DNA of 21,235 bases. Source: an uncultured Phycisphaerales bacterium (lineage in GTDB: Bacteria > Planctomycetota > Phycisphaerae > WQYP01). The stretch lies in the NCBI GenBank assembly GCA_903868035.1, contig CAIPTQ010000219.1, positions 1-21,235 of the forward strand, in the 5' to 3' direction. A program made the position numbers and the translations under genes. Position 1 is the stretch's first letter. Each line of letters starts with the position of its first letter. The notes under the pieces are model-generated. The model was not told where the DNA came from. It saw only the letters and a program-made list of their open reading frames with translations, and did not search any database. Shown here piece after piece: positions 1-6,605 of this stretch.

Positions 1-370
1 CGATCCGGATCGTCAGCAGCACCCCCGGCCTGACCGTGACCATGCCATCAGCTTCCAGTTGCCCGTTGAAACGCTCCCGTACATCCGTTGGCGCATTGAT
101 GCCTTCCACCCTGTTGCCATGCACCTGCTTCACCCACGCCCTCGGCATCCCCTCTGCGCCAATCGCTTGTTGCAAGCGCGCGTAGTTTTCCTGCACGTTG
201 CTTTCCGTATCCTTCTCCCCCGCCGCCGGATTCCCCAGATTCAGCGCCGCAAACACCCCACTGGACACCCCGCCCACCCGCGTGGAAAAACCATGCACCA
301 CCCCCGCTCCGCATAGTAGGGGGGATCGGTAGGTAACAACGCCGTTGGGATGGGTGATACGTTCAAGCAT
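1..370 (-). CDS. pgeF: Peptidoglycan editing factor PgeF / YfiH (laccase-domain) family, N-terminal part, cut by the window edge
   Basis: I translated this frame by hand from an ATG at 370; it stays open to base 1, giving about 123 residues. The family signature is clear: VVHGFSTRVGGVSSGVF, then LNLGNPAAGEKD, NVQENYARL, WVKQVHGNRV and ADGMVTVRPG, matching the conserved HGFSTRxGGxS, LNLG, WxxQVHGxxV and ADGxVTxxPG blocks. The metal-binding TADC block should lie just past the edge. Known members include E. coli PgeF, which removes mis-incorporated L-Ser from muropeptides, and eukaryotic LACC1/FAMIN, which acts on purine nucleosides; the reaction here cannot be settled from half a protein. The start is 12 bp after the parA stop, so it is probably co-transcribed with parA. 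Only a weak, distant AGGG is seen upstream. Family assignment is strong; function is by analogy. Confidence 0.9.
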   Translation of the reverse strand, partial: MLERITHPNGVVTYRSPLLCGAGVVHGFSTRVGGVSSGVFAALNLGNPAAGEKDTESNVQENYARLQQAIGAEGMPRAWVKQVHGNRVEGINAPTDVRERFNGQLEADGMVTVRPGVLLTIRI

Positions 371-382
371 GGCGGCACAAGG

Positions 383-1192
383 CTATCCCTGCATGTTCAT
401 CACTTCTTCCGCCAGCACCGAATAATCCGCCGCCCCCGCGCACTCGGGCGCATACTGGAAGATCGACTGGCCGAAGCTCGGGGCCTCGGCCAGTTTGATG
501 TTCCGCCGCACCGTCGTCTGGAAAATGATCGCTTTCGCCACCGGATGATTCGTGTCGCGGGCCTGCTGCAGAAACTTCTCCACCTCCCCGGTCACTTCCC
601 CCGTGAGTTTCATCGCCGCTTCATACTGGCAAAACAAAATCCCCGAAATATGCAGCGCCGGATTAAGCCCCTGGCGCACCATCGAAACCGTGTCAAACAG
701 CTTTTCCATCCCCTGCAGCGCCAGAAAATGCGCCTGCAGCGGCACGATGACCTCCGTCGCATACATCAGGGCGTTGAGCGACAGCAACCCCAACGACGGT
801 GGACAGTCAATCAACACGTAATCCGCTTCGATCTTGTTCTTGCCGGGCATGGTGGCCATTTTGTTCAGCAGTAATTCGCGCCCGACCACCGACGCCAGTT
901 CCACCTCCGCCGCCGCCAGGTCCGTCGTCGCAGGCGCCACGCGCAGCAAACCCTTGCTCCCCGGCACTTCCACCAGCGCCTCGGCCAGGGGAATGCCGTC
1001 AATGAGCACCCGATAGGTGGTGTGGGGGCATTTATCCGCATCGAGGCCCAGGTGCGTCGTGAGGTTGGCCTGGGGGTCCAGGTCCACCAGCACCACCCGT
1101 TTGCCGGCCTCCGCCAGCGCCGCGCCCAGGTTCACCGTGGTCGTGGTCTTTCCCACGCCGCCTTTTTGGTTGAATAAAGCAATGATCCGCAT
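383..1192 (-). CDS. parA: ParA/Soj-type chromosome partitioning ATPase
   Basis: This 269-residue protein is a deviant-Walker P-loop ATPase. The deviant Walker A is KGGVGKTT at residues 10-17 with signature Lys10 and Lys15; Walker A' is [10 protein letters not shown] (Asp37, Asp39) and Walker B is YVLIDCPPS (Asp129). There is no N-terminal HTH, so it resembles the short chromosomal Soj/ParA class rather than plasmid ParA. Such proteins dimerise on ATP, bind DNA non-specifically and form the gradient that moves ParB-parS complexes. The usual partner parB is not adjacent: the next gene is pgeF, 12 bp downstream. It may be the chromosomal ParA with parB elsewhere, or an orphan ParA positioning another cargo. 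The start has no Shine-Dalgarno, but a -10-like box lies 8 nt upstream (1201-1206). Confidence 0.93.
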   Translation of the reverse strand: MRIIALFNQKGGVGKTTTTVNLGAALAEAGKRVVLVDLDPQANLTTHLGLDADKCPHTTYRVLIDGIPLAEALVEVPGSKGLLRVAPATTDLAAAEVELASVVGRELLLNKMATMPGKNKIEADYVLIDCPPSLGLLSLNALMYATEVIVPLQAHFLALQGMEKLFDTVSMVRQGLNPALHISGILFCQYEAAMKLTGEVTGEVEKFLQQARDTNHPVAKAIIFQTTVRRNIKLAEAPSFGQSIFQYAPECAGAADYSVLAEEVMNMQG

Positions 1193-1229
1193 GGTGGGGG
1201 AGTGTAACGGGAGATGGCTGCAAACTCAA
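1193..1229 (-). promoter_or_regulatory. Candidate parA promoter giving a leaderless mRNA
   Basis: On the minus strand TTGAGT (1224-1229), a 17-bp spacer and TACACT (1201-1206) are followed by only 8 nt before the parA ATG. Initiation 6-8 nt past the -10 would fall on or next to the A of the ATG. There is no Shine-Dalgarno in those 8 nt (CCCCCACC). The -35 and -10 each match 4 of 6 consensus positions, so this is a moderate call. Confidence 0.4.
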
Positions 1230-1256
1230 AATCTCGGCTGCGCCAGGTTCGCTCGT

Positions 1257-2450
1257 CTATTCCGTGACCGCATCAATCCACGCCCCGCCCAGCAGACGCT
1301 CGGTGGACTCTTCGTAACACACCACCGCCTGCCCCGGCGTAATCGCCGGCACCGGCTCATCGAAGCGCACGGTCAGTTCGTCCGGCCCCGTCATCAGCGC
1401 CACCGCCGCGGTGGGGGGGCTGTTGTAGCGGACTTTCGCCAGCACGCGCAGGGGTTCCTGCGGGCCAACGGGCGTGGCCGGGCCGGCGATCCAGTTGACC
1501 TCGTGGGCGGTGAGTGTGCGGTGCAGCAGGGCCGCTTTGGGGGCCAGCGTGACGGTGTTGCGGATCGGGTCGATGGCACTGACATACGCGGGCGTGCCCA
1601 GGGCCAGGCCCGTGCCCTTGCGCTGGCCGATGGTGAAGTGCTGGTGGCCGGGGTGTTCACCCAGAACCTTGCCCGCCGGGTCGATGAAATTGCCGGGGCG
1701 GACGGTGCCCGGGGATTTGGCTTTCACCAGGCGGGCATAGTCGTTGTCCGGCACAAAGCAGATTTCCTGCGAGTCGGGTTTGTTGAATACCGGCAGTTTT
1801 AGTTCCTCAGCTAGGCGACGAACTTCGGACTTTTCAAGCTCGCCGATGGGGAGCAGCATGCGGGGCAGCTCCTTGCGGGGGATGCCGAAGAGGACATAAG
1901 ACTGGTCTTTTTTGTGGTCGGCGCCACGGAGGAGGTGAGTTTCGATTCCGTCTGTGCCGTGTACCTGCGCGATGCGGGCATAGTGGCCGGTGGCCACATA
2001 ATCGGCCCCAACCGCGTAGGCGTAGCGGGAGAGCTTGCCGAACTTAAGATATTCATTGCAGCGCACACAGGGGTTGGGCGTGCGGCCGGCGTTGTACTCG
2101 CGGACGAAGTAATCAATGATGCCCGCGAAGTCGTGCTGGAAGTTCAGCGCGTAAAAGGGAATATCCAACATTCCCGCGACAAAACGCGCGTCGGCGGCAT
2201 CGGAAGTTGAGCAGCAGCCTTGCTTGGGAAGTGATGAGTGATGAGTGATGAGTGCGGTGTGAGGGGGGGCGGACGCTTTCTGCTGCTCCGGTGCGCAGGC
2301 GACGAGTTCCCCATTATCCTCCCCCGGATCGTTCCCCAGACGCATGAACACCCCGATGCAGTCGTACCCCTGACGCTGCAGGAGTGCCGCGGCCACGGCG
2401 GAGTCCACGCCTCCGGACATGGCGACCACAACTTTCTTTTTTGCGGGCAT
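1257..2450 (-). CDS. mnmA: tRNA-specific 2-thiouridylase MnmA
   Basis: MnmA adenylates and thiolates U34 of the tRNAs for Lys, Glu and Gln to give s2U34, taking sulfur from a relay chain. The 397-residue protein carries the PP-loop SGGVDS (residues 12-17), the first catalytic Cys in NPCVRC (Cys128, with Cys131 nearby), GHYARI, and the second catalytic Cys in SQEICFVP (Cys231), followed by the C-terminal tRNA-binding/beta-barrel region. It therefore looks active. Residues about 40-76, between VFMRLG and KQGCCS, form a linker of low-complexity sequence that contains a 7-bp tandem repeat (2230-2254, encoding roughly residues 66-74). No Shine-Dalgarno precedes the ATG; TATAAT lies 8 nt upstream. 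It diverges from the phosphoesterase gene across about 60 bp. Confidence 0.96.
   Translation of the reverse strand: MPAKKKVVVAMSGGVDSAVAAALLQRQGYDCIGVFMRLGNDPGEDNGELVACAPEQQKASAPPHTALITHHSSLPKQGCCSTSDAADARFVAGMLDIPFYALNFQHDFAGIIDYFVREYNAGRTPNPCVRCNEYLKFGKLSRYAYAVGADYVATGHYARIAQVHGTDGIETHLLRGADHKKDQSYVLFGIPRKELPRMLLPIGELEKSEVRRLAEELKLPVFNKPDSQEICFVPDNDYARLVKAKSPGTVRPGNFIDPAGKVLGEHPGHQHFTIGQRKGTGLALGTPAYVSAIDPIRNTVTLAPKAALLHRTLTAHEVNWIAGPATPVGPQEPLRVLAKVRYNSPPTAAVALMTGPDELTVRFDEPVPAITPGQAVVCYEESTERLLGGAWIDAVTE
2230..2254 (+). repeat. Heptameric tandem repeat AGTGATG, 3.6 copies, inside mnmA
   Basis: Three perfect AGTGATG units and an AGTG remainder run from 2230 to 2254. On the coding (minus) strand they read CATCACT repeats and encode the stretch ALITHHSSL of MnmA. 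Three units equal 21 bp, so copy-number changes in multiples of three keep the frame. The segment falls in a variable linker next to the KQGCCS block, where insertions are tolerable. Confidence 0.85.
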
Positions 2451-2458
2451 AGGCGGGC

Positions 2459-2464
2459 ATTATA
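2459..2464 (-). promoter_or_regulatory. TATAAT -10 box directly before mnmA
   Basis: A perfect TATAAT on the minus strand is separated from the mnmA ATG by 8 nt (GCCCGCCT), which leaves no room for a leader with a Shine-Dalgarno. No recognisable -35 is present at 16-18 bp spacing. If used, it would give a leaderless transcript. Confidence 0.4.
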
Positions 2465-2477
2465 GCGGATCAGGCGA

Positions 2478-2507
2478 TTGACTCGCGTCCCCATTCACCC
2501 CTACGAT
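2478..2507 (+). promoter_or_regulatory. Candidate promoter of the phosphoesterase gene
   Basis: TTGACT (2478-2483), an 18-bp spacer and TACGAT (2502-2507) lie 7 nt before the ATG at 2515. That position favours 2515 over the ATG at 2506, which would overlap the -10 box. The TTGACTCGC string here recurs in the bioB divergent region. Confidence 0.4.
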
Positions 2508-2514
2508 GCGTCCC

Positions 2515-3387
2515 ATGGCTGAAGCTCCACAACCTCTCCCCGGCGACACCCCAGCCAAGGTCTCCGCGCCCGCCACTCCGGTCGCCCCCGCGGAGCCGCT
2601 GCGCGACGCCCCGGCCCCGGGCAAGTTGCCCCCCGGTCCCCTGGCCATCATCTCCGACATCCATGCCAACCTTGAGGCCCTCACATCGGTGCTGGCCGAC
2701 ATCGACGCCCGCGGCCTCAAACGCATCATCTGCCTCGGCGATGTCGTCGGCTACGGCCCCAACCCCCTCGAATGCATGGACTTGGTCATGCGGCGCTGCG
2801 AGTTCTCGCTCATGGGCAACCACGATTTTGCCATCTTCTATGAGCCGGCCAATTTCAACCCCGCCGCCGAAAACGCCTCCTTCTGGACCCGCTCCCAGTT
2901 CGATGCCGACGCCAACGCCGACCGCCGCAACGGTCGCTGGCGTTACCTGGGCTCCATGCCCACCCGCATGGCCAACGACCGCTTCGTCTGTTTCCACGGC
3001 AGCCCGCGCCGACCCGTCAACGAGTACGTCTTTGCCGCCGACATCTACTCGGCCCCCGCCAAGATGGCCGCCATCTTCGACCGCATTGAGCATCTCTGTT
3101 TTGTCGGCCACACCCATGTCCCGGGCGTCTTCGTGCCCGACCCGGACTTTTACGCCCCCGAGGAACTCGACAACCGCTACAAAATCACGGATGAACGGGC
3201 CATGATCAACGTCGGCTCGGTGGGCCAGCCGCGCGACCGCAACCCCAACGCCTCGTATGTGATTCTCACTGATGAGGCCGTGGAATTCATCCGCGTGCCC
3301 TACGACGTGCAGACGACGGTGAACAAAATCAAGGCCATAGACGCTTTGGATAATTTTCTGGGTTTACGGCTTCTCGACGGCCGTTAA
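2515..3387 (+). CDS. Calcineurin-like metallophosphoesterase (YfcE/MJ0936-like class)
   Basis: The 290-residue protein has a dinuclear metal phosphoesterase core: ISDIHANLEAL (Asp48, His50), CLGDVVGYGPNPLEC (GD at 75-76), MGNHD (101-104), FHGSP and CFVGHTHVPG, ending with INVGSVGQPRDRNP. The order and spacing match cytoplasmic bacterial YfcE/MJ0936-type enzymes, which hydrolyse phosphodiesters or nucleotides; the natural substrate cannot be read from sequence. A Pro/Ala-rich leader of about 40 residues precedes the domain and lacks a hydrophobic signal, so the protein is probably cytoplasmic. I chose 2515 because a promoter-like -10 overlaps the alternative ATG at 2506, which would add only three residues. 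It is a single gene, divergent from mnmA and convergent with the lipoprotein gene. Confidence 0.9.
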   Translation: MAEAPQPLPGDTPAKVSAPATPVAPAEPLRDAPAPGKLPPGPLAIISDIHANLEALTSVLADIDARGLKRIICLGDVVGYGPNPLECMDLVMRRCEFSLMGNHDFAIFYEPANFNPAAENASFWTRSQFDADANADRRNGRWRYLGSMPTRMANDRFVCFHGSPRRPVNEYVFAADIYSAPAKMAAIFDRIEHLCFVGHTHVPGVFVPDPDFYAPEELDNRYKITDERAMINVGSVGQPRDRNPNASYVILTDEAVEFIRVPYDVQTTVNKIKAIDALDNFLGLRLLDGR

Positions 3388-3464
3388 TTCCACCCCGCCG
3401 CAGCGCCGAAATTCAGCCGTAAAGGGCACTAAAAACACGGTTAATTTAAGATTTTTGGCGTTTA

Positions 3465-3495
3465 TTTACGGTTATTTACTTAATTTACGGTTATT
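3465..3495 (+). repeat. Direct repeat TTTACGGTTATT, two copies, in an AT-rich convergent spacer
   Basis: TTTACGGTTATT occurs at 3465-3476 and 3484-3495, start-to-start 19 bp, with a reverse-oriented CCGTAAA at about 3417-3423. The surrounding 100-bp spacer between two convergent genes is strikingly AT-rich against the GC-rich background. The second copy contains the lipoprotein stop codon. It could be a transcription-termination or protein-binding region; no hairpin followed by a T-run is evident. Confidence 0.5.
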
Positions 3496-3805
3496 GCGCC
3501 ACATCGCCGCCGCCCGCGTCATATGCGCCGGCATCGACGGCCGTCTCATCCACGCCCGTGCCGTTGTCCTCTTCGAGCATGATGATGTTCCGCGGGCGGA
3601 ACACAAACCGTGTCGGCTCGTCCATGTAATCCGCATACAGCAGCAGCGGGTGCGGCGGATTGGCGATCGCCATGTCATGCAGCAGCACCGGCGGGTAACT
3701 GACCGCCGGCATCACCGGCCGGCTCCAGTGCACGCCGGGCATCGTACACGCCCCCAACGCCAGCGACAGCCCCGCAAGCACACATACTGAAAGTATTCTG
3801 GTCAT
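3491..3805 (-). CDS. Small predicted lipoprotein of unknown function
   Basis: The 104-residue protein starts with a textbook lipoprotein signal: MTR, a hydrophobic core, then lipobox LGAC with the acylated Cys at residue 20 followed by TMPG. It is probably exported and anchored in a membrane. The remaining 84 residues are Pro- and Asp-rich without a recognisable domain; the C-terminus is acidic and Gly/Ala-rich (VDAGAYDAGGGDVAQ). An AGGAG Shine-Dalgarno six nt before the ATG supports the start. It is a single gene, convergent with the phosphoesterase and divergent from the ECF sigma gene, which lies about 180 bp away. I do not recognise a family. Confidence 0.75.
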   Translation of the reverse strand: MTRILSVCVLAGLSLALGACTMPGVHWSRPVMPAVSYPPVLLHDMAIANPPHPLLLYADYMDEPTRFVFRPRNIIMLEEDNGTGVDETAVDAGAYDAGGGDVAQ

Positions 3806-3930
3806 GTCGGACTCCTACAAAGCTCCGGTCTTCCCTGACAGCATTATAGCCCCCCCAAGCCCCAAACGCCCAAATCGCCCCAATGTTTCACGGAAACGCG
3901 ACGACTAAGGGTGGCCCCCACGCAAATTTC

Positions 3931-3960
3931 TTGGAAATACCCCCGCCCATGTCGTCTAAT
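3931..3960 (+). promoter_or_regulatory. Candidate promoter of the sigma factor operon
   Basis: TTGGAA (3931-3936), an 18-bp spacer and TCTAAT (3955-3960) precede the sigma gene. The predicted start site, around 3966-3967, falls on an ATG that opens a 19-codon reading frame (3967-4026) overlapping the sigma gene in another frame. The match to a housekeeping promoter is only fair; an ECF-type autoregulated promoter is also possible. Confidence 0.3.
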
Positions 3961-3983
3961 ACCCGGATGGCACATGCGGACGG

Positions 3984-4478
3984 GTGGCGATGGAACCGGC
4001 CCAGATCGGATTCTGGTTTGAACTGATGGCACCCGGCCTGGTCCTTTACGCCCGGCAGATCGCCGGCGGAGGTTCGGCCGCCGAGGACGTCGTCCAGGAG
4101 GTCTTCCTGCGCTTGGCCGCCCAGGCCCAATCCCCTGAAAACGTCAAGGCCTGGCTGCTGCTGGCCGTACGCAGGGCCGCCTTGGACTGCCGCAAAACCA
4201 CCCGCCGCCGCGCCACGCGCGACCGCGCCGCCGGTCTGGCCCGGCACATGTTTGAACCGCCGCCCCATGATGGCCTCCCCGCGGCCGAGGCCCAGGAGGC
4301 CCTCGCGAGCCTGGCTCTGGAGGAACGGGAAATCATCACCCTGCGCATCTGGAACGACTCCACCTTTGAAGAAATCGCCGGCATCATGGGGATGCCGATA
4401 TCCACGGTCTACCACCGATACCGGTCCGCGCTCGACACGCTACGGGCCAGATTGGAGTTGCCATGTCCGAAGAAATGA
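3984..4478 (+). CDS. ECF-family RNA polymerase sigma factor
   Basis: The 164-residue protein has sigma region 2 (residues about 8-75: LVLYARQIAGG, AAEDVVQEVFLRLAAQ) and region 4 (about 100-158: LEEREIITLRIWNDSTFEEIAGIMGMPISTVYHRYRSALDTLR), the latter containing the -35-binding helix-turn-helix. Regions 1 and 3 are absent, as in extracytoplasmic-function sigma factors. Start choice is GTG 3984 or ATG 3990; an in-frame stop lies at 3957-3959. The 3' end overlaps the next gene by 16 bp, so the two are translationally linked. The next gene has one membrane segment and looks like its anti-sigma partner, and two secreted-protein genes follow, suggesting control of an envelope function. Confidence 0.92.
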   Translation: MAMEPAQIGFWFELMAPGLVLYARQIAGGGSAAEDVVQEVFLRLAAQAQSPENVKAWLLLAVRRAALDCRKTTRRRATRDRAAGLARHMFEPPPHDGLPAAEAQEALASLALEEREIITLRIWNDSTFEEIAGIMGMPISTVYHRYRSALDTLRARLELPCPKK

Positions 4479-4999
4479 ACCAACTGCCGGCCGAATTGCG
4501 GGAGGTGGAACGGGCGCTGGGCGCACTTGCTCCCGCGCGGGTGGGGCTGGATCGCGACCGCCTCATGTTCGAGGCGGGACGTGGAACGGCGCTGCGCGCG
4601 GGAAAAATGCGCGTGCGGCTCTGGCAGGGGATGTGCGGCGTGCTTGTATTGGCGTGTGCCGCTCTGGCGGCATTCCCGCGGGACAAAGCGGGTCCGACGA
4701 ACACGGTGGCACACCCGGTGCGTCAGCCTGCCGTGCCCGCCGCGCCGGATACGTCGCCTACTGGCCCGCGCATGGCCAATGTGGCGCTCCCCAACGCGCC
4801 CGGTGACGACGATGCCCTCCCCCTGGCCATGCTGGGCCTGCGCCGCGGCATGCTGGCCGGGGAATGGCGCGCCTGGCAAACCAATGGTGGAAGCGGCGGC
4901 GGCGGGGGAGCCCATATGCCGGCACTCAAGCCCGGCGATGGTCTGGAGGCCCTGCCCGCGTGGCAAAAACGCGCGGCACTCTTAGGAGGCAAATCATGA
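4463..4999 (+). CDS. Membrane-anchored anti-sigma-like protein
   Basis: The 178-residue protein begins LPAELREVERALGALAP and LDRDRLMFEAGR, a short cytoplasmic helical block that I associate with anti-sigma-like proteins encoded next to planctomycete ECF sigma genes. One membrane helix follows at residues about 53-71 (LWQGMCGVLVLACAALAAF), then an extracytoplasmic Pro/Ala-rich tail with a Gly run. No zinc-binding HxxxCxxC (ZAS) motif is present, so it is not a classical RsrA/ChrR-type factor. The gene overlaps the sigma gene by 16 bp and its stop overlaps the next start (ATGA at 4996-4999), a tight cassette. The anti-sigma role is inferred from position, topology and the N-terminal block, not demonstrated. 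Confidence 0.72.
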   Translation: MSEEMNQLPAELREVERALGALAPARVGLDRDRLMFEAGRGTALRAGKMRVRLWQGMCGVLVLACAALAAFPRDKAGPTNTVAHPVRQPAVPAAPDTSPTGPRMANVALPNAPGDDDALPLAMLGLRRGMLAGEWRAWQTNGGSGGGGGAHMPALKPGDGLEALPAWQKRAALLGGKS

Positions 5000-6549
5000 G
5001 ACGAGAAGTCAGAAGGCAGAAGACAGATGCAAGAAGCAAGAAGAATGACGTTGGGAAGTGGAAATGGGTGGCGGTGTATGCGTTGCTGGCGGCGTTGCCC
5101 GCGTGGGGGCAACTTCTGCCCACGTTCCCGCAGGTAAGCGCCGGCGGCGCTGTCTCCGGCGGCCCCATGCAGGAACCCCCGCCCCCGCGCTGGCCCGAGC
5201 GCGATCGCTCCAAAGGCGTCCCCCTGGTCATCTCGCCGCAGGCCCCGGCCAAACCCGCCCTGCAATACGCCTTGCTGCTGCGCATCGAGGAAACCGAGAA
5301 GGGCAATGCCGCCGTGAAATACCTGATCGGTTCCACGGAAATGCCCAAGAACAGCGGTGAAGACACGGATTTGCTCGACATGGCCCGGCGCGATGCGCCC
5401 CTGGCGGAATTGAACGAAGCCGAGCCGGCCTTCCAGAAAATTATCAGCAACTACAGTTATCCGATGCGCATGTTGAAGGAAGGGGCGGCACTGGACCATG
5501 TCGATTGGGAATACGACATCCGCGCGCAGGGCTTCCGGGCGATGCTGCCCTCGCTGGGCAATCTCCGCCACATGGCCGGGGTGCTCGCGCTGGAGATTCG
5601 TTTCGACATCAAGCGCCATGACTGGGCCGCGGCACGCGAAAAGCTGACTGCCGGTTATGGCCTGGCAGGGCATATGGCCCGGGGCGATCTGGTTATCGAG
5701 TCCCTGGTCGGTGTCGCGGTCGCCTCCATCATGAACCAGACCCTTGAGGATTGGATCGCCGAACCGGGGTCGCCCAACCTCTATTGGCCCCTCACCAATC
5801 TACCGGCGCCCTTTACCGACATTCCCCGGGGGCTGGAATTCGAGCGTGCGGAGATGTTTTTCTCCTTCCCCCAGCTTAAGGAGATCAAGCAGGGCCATTA
5901 TTCGCCTGATTTGTGGCGCGGCCTGACTGGGGGGTTTTACGAATTCAGCATGGCTACTTCCTTCGCGCCCGATCCGATGAGGGGAACCCTTTCACCCGCC
6001 CTCACCAGACAACTCGGCACGGCCGCCCTGGGCATGCTCATGTATCCCCAGGCCAAGGATTTCCTCCTCCACCGCGGCATGAGCCGTGAAGAAGTGGAAA
6101 AAATGCCCCCCTCCGAGGCGTTGGAACGCTTTTGTTTGCGCTCCTGGGAAGAGGCCATGGATGACATGAACAAGTGGGCCGGGGTCCCCGGAAAAGAAGG
6201 CCTGGACGGAATGCTCCAGGCCGAACGGGAATTGGAGACCCGCAGGGCCACCGGCGACGAAAACTGGTTTGTCACCATGTTCATGCCTTCGCTGGGCAGG
6301 GCGCGGTATCTCGCCGCGCGGACAGACCGCCAAATCGCCGCCCTGCGCATTGTCGAAGCCATTCGCGCCTACGCCGCGGAAAAGGGAGCGCTGCCGGAAA
6401 ACCTCGCGGCACTCAAGCTGCCCGTCCCCCCGGACCCCATCCGCAGCGCCCCCTTCGTCTATGAACTCAAGGACGGCAAGGCCGTGGTGTCGTCGCCGGC
6501 GGCCACCCCACGCGAAGGGCTGCGTTATGAACTCACCTTGCGTAAATAA
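4996..6549 (+). CDS. Secreted protein of unknown function in the sigma factor operon
   Basis: The 517-residue protein starts at ATG 4996, which overlaps the previous stop (ATGA) and has a perfect AGGAGG seven nt upstream. The N-terminus is unusual: a highly charged run of about 20 residues (REVRRQKTDARSKK), encoded by a 7-bp tandem repeat, precedes a normal hydrophobic signal (WVAVYALLAALPAWG). The mature part has Ala-rich helical segments and no catalytic motif I recognise. The C-terminal block from residue about 446 (ALRIVEAIRAYAAEKGALP, then PVPPDP and PFVYELKDG) resembles the module found at the end of many planctomycete secreted proteins, related in style to pseudopilin tails. It is probably exported and controlled with the sigma pair. 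Function unknown. Confidence 0.8.
   Translation: MRREVRRQKTDARSKKNDVGKWKWVAVYALLAALPAWGQLLPTFPQVSAGGAVSGGPMQEPPPPRWPERDRSKGVPLVISPQAPAKPALQYALLLRIEETEKGNAAVKYLIGSTEMPKNSGEDTDLLDMARRDAPLAELNEAEPAFQKIISNYSYPMRMLKEGAALDHVDWEYDIRAQGFRAMLPSLGNLRHMAGVLALEIRFDIKRHDWAAAREKLTAGYGLAGHMARGDLVIESLVGVAVASIMNQTLEDWIAEPGSPNLYWPLTNLPAPFTDIPRGLEFERAEMFFSFPQLKEIKQGHYSPDLWRGLTGGFYEFSMATSFAPDPMRGTLSPALTRQLGTAALGMLMYPQAKDFLLHRGMSREEVEKMPPSEALERFCLRSWEEAMDDMNKWAGVPGKEGLDGMLQAERELETRRATGDENWFVTMFMPSLGRARYLAARTDRQIAALRIVEAIRAYAAEKGALPENLAALKLPVPPDPIRSAPFVYELKDGKAVVSSPAATPREGLRYELTLRK
5006..5047 (+). repeat. Degenerate heptameric tandem repeat (AAGNCAG-like), six units, within a coding N-terminus
   Basis: Six consecutive 7-bp units can be read: AAGTCAG, AAGGCAG, AAGACAG, ATGCAAG, AAGCAAG and AAGAATG. 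Together they span 42 bp, or 14 codons, so they preserve the frame. They encode most of the charged stretch ahead of the signal peptide of the secreted protein at 4996. The purine-rich composition differs sharply from the flanking GC-rich sequence. Confidence 0.75.
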
Positions 6550-6575
6550 GTTCGTAGTACCGCCTTTAGGCGGGC
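6550..6575 (+). repeat. REP-like palindromic element (CCGCCT-TT-AGGCGG)
   Basis: Immediately after the stop at 6549 the sequence GTTCGTAGTA leads into a perfect hairpin, CCGCCT (6560-6565) and AGGCGG (6568-6573). The combination GTAGTACCGCCTTTAGGCGG looks like an interspersed repeat I associate with planctomycete and related genomes, but only one copy is in this window. It has no T-run, so it is unlikely to be an intrinsic terminator. It lies between two co-directional genes and could act as an mRNA-stabilising hairpin. Confidence 0.55.
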
Positions 6576-6605
6576 GTCTCTCCCCCTTCAAGAAAGAGCT
6601 CAACC

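Noticed and set aside
48..314. 88-residue minus-strand frame at the left edge
   Set aside because: It is a shadow of pgeF in another frame; the pgeF frame carries family motifs.
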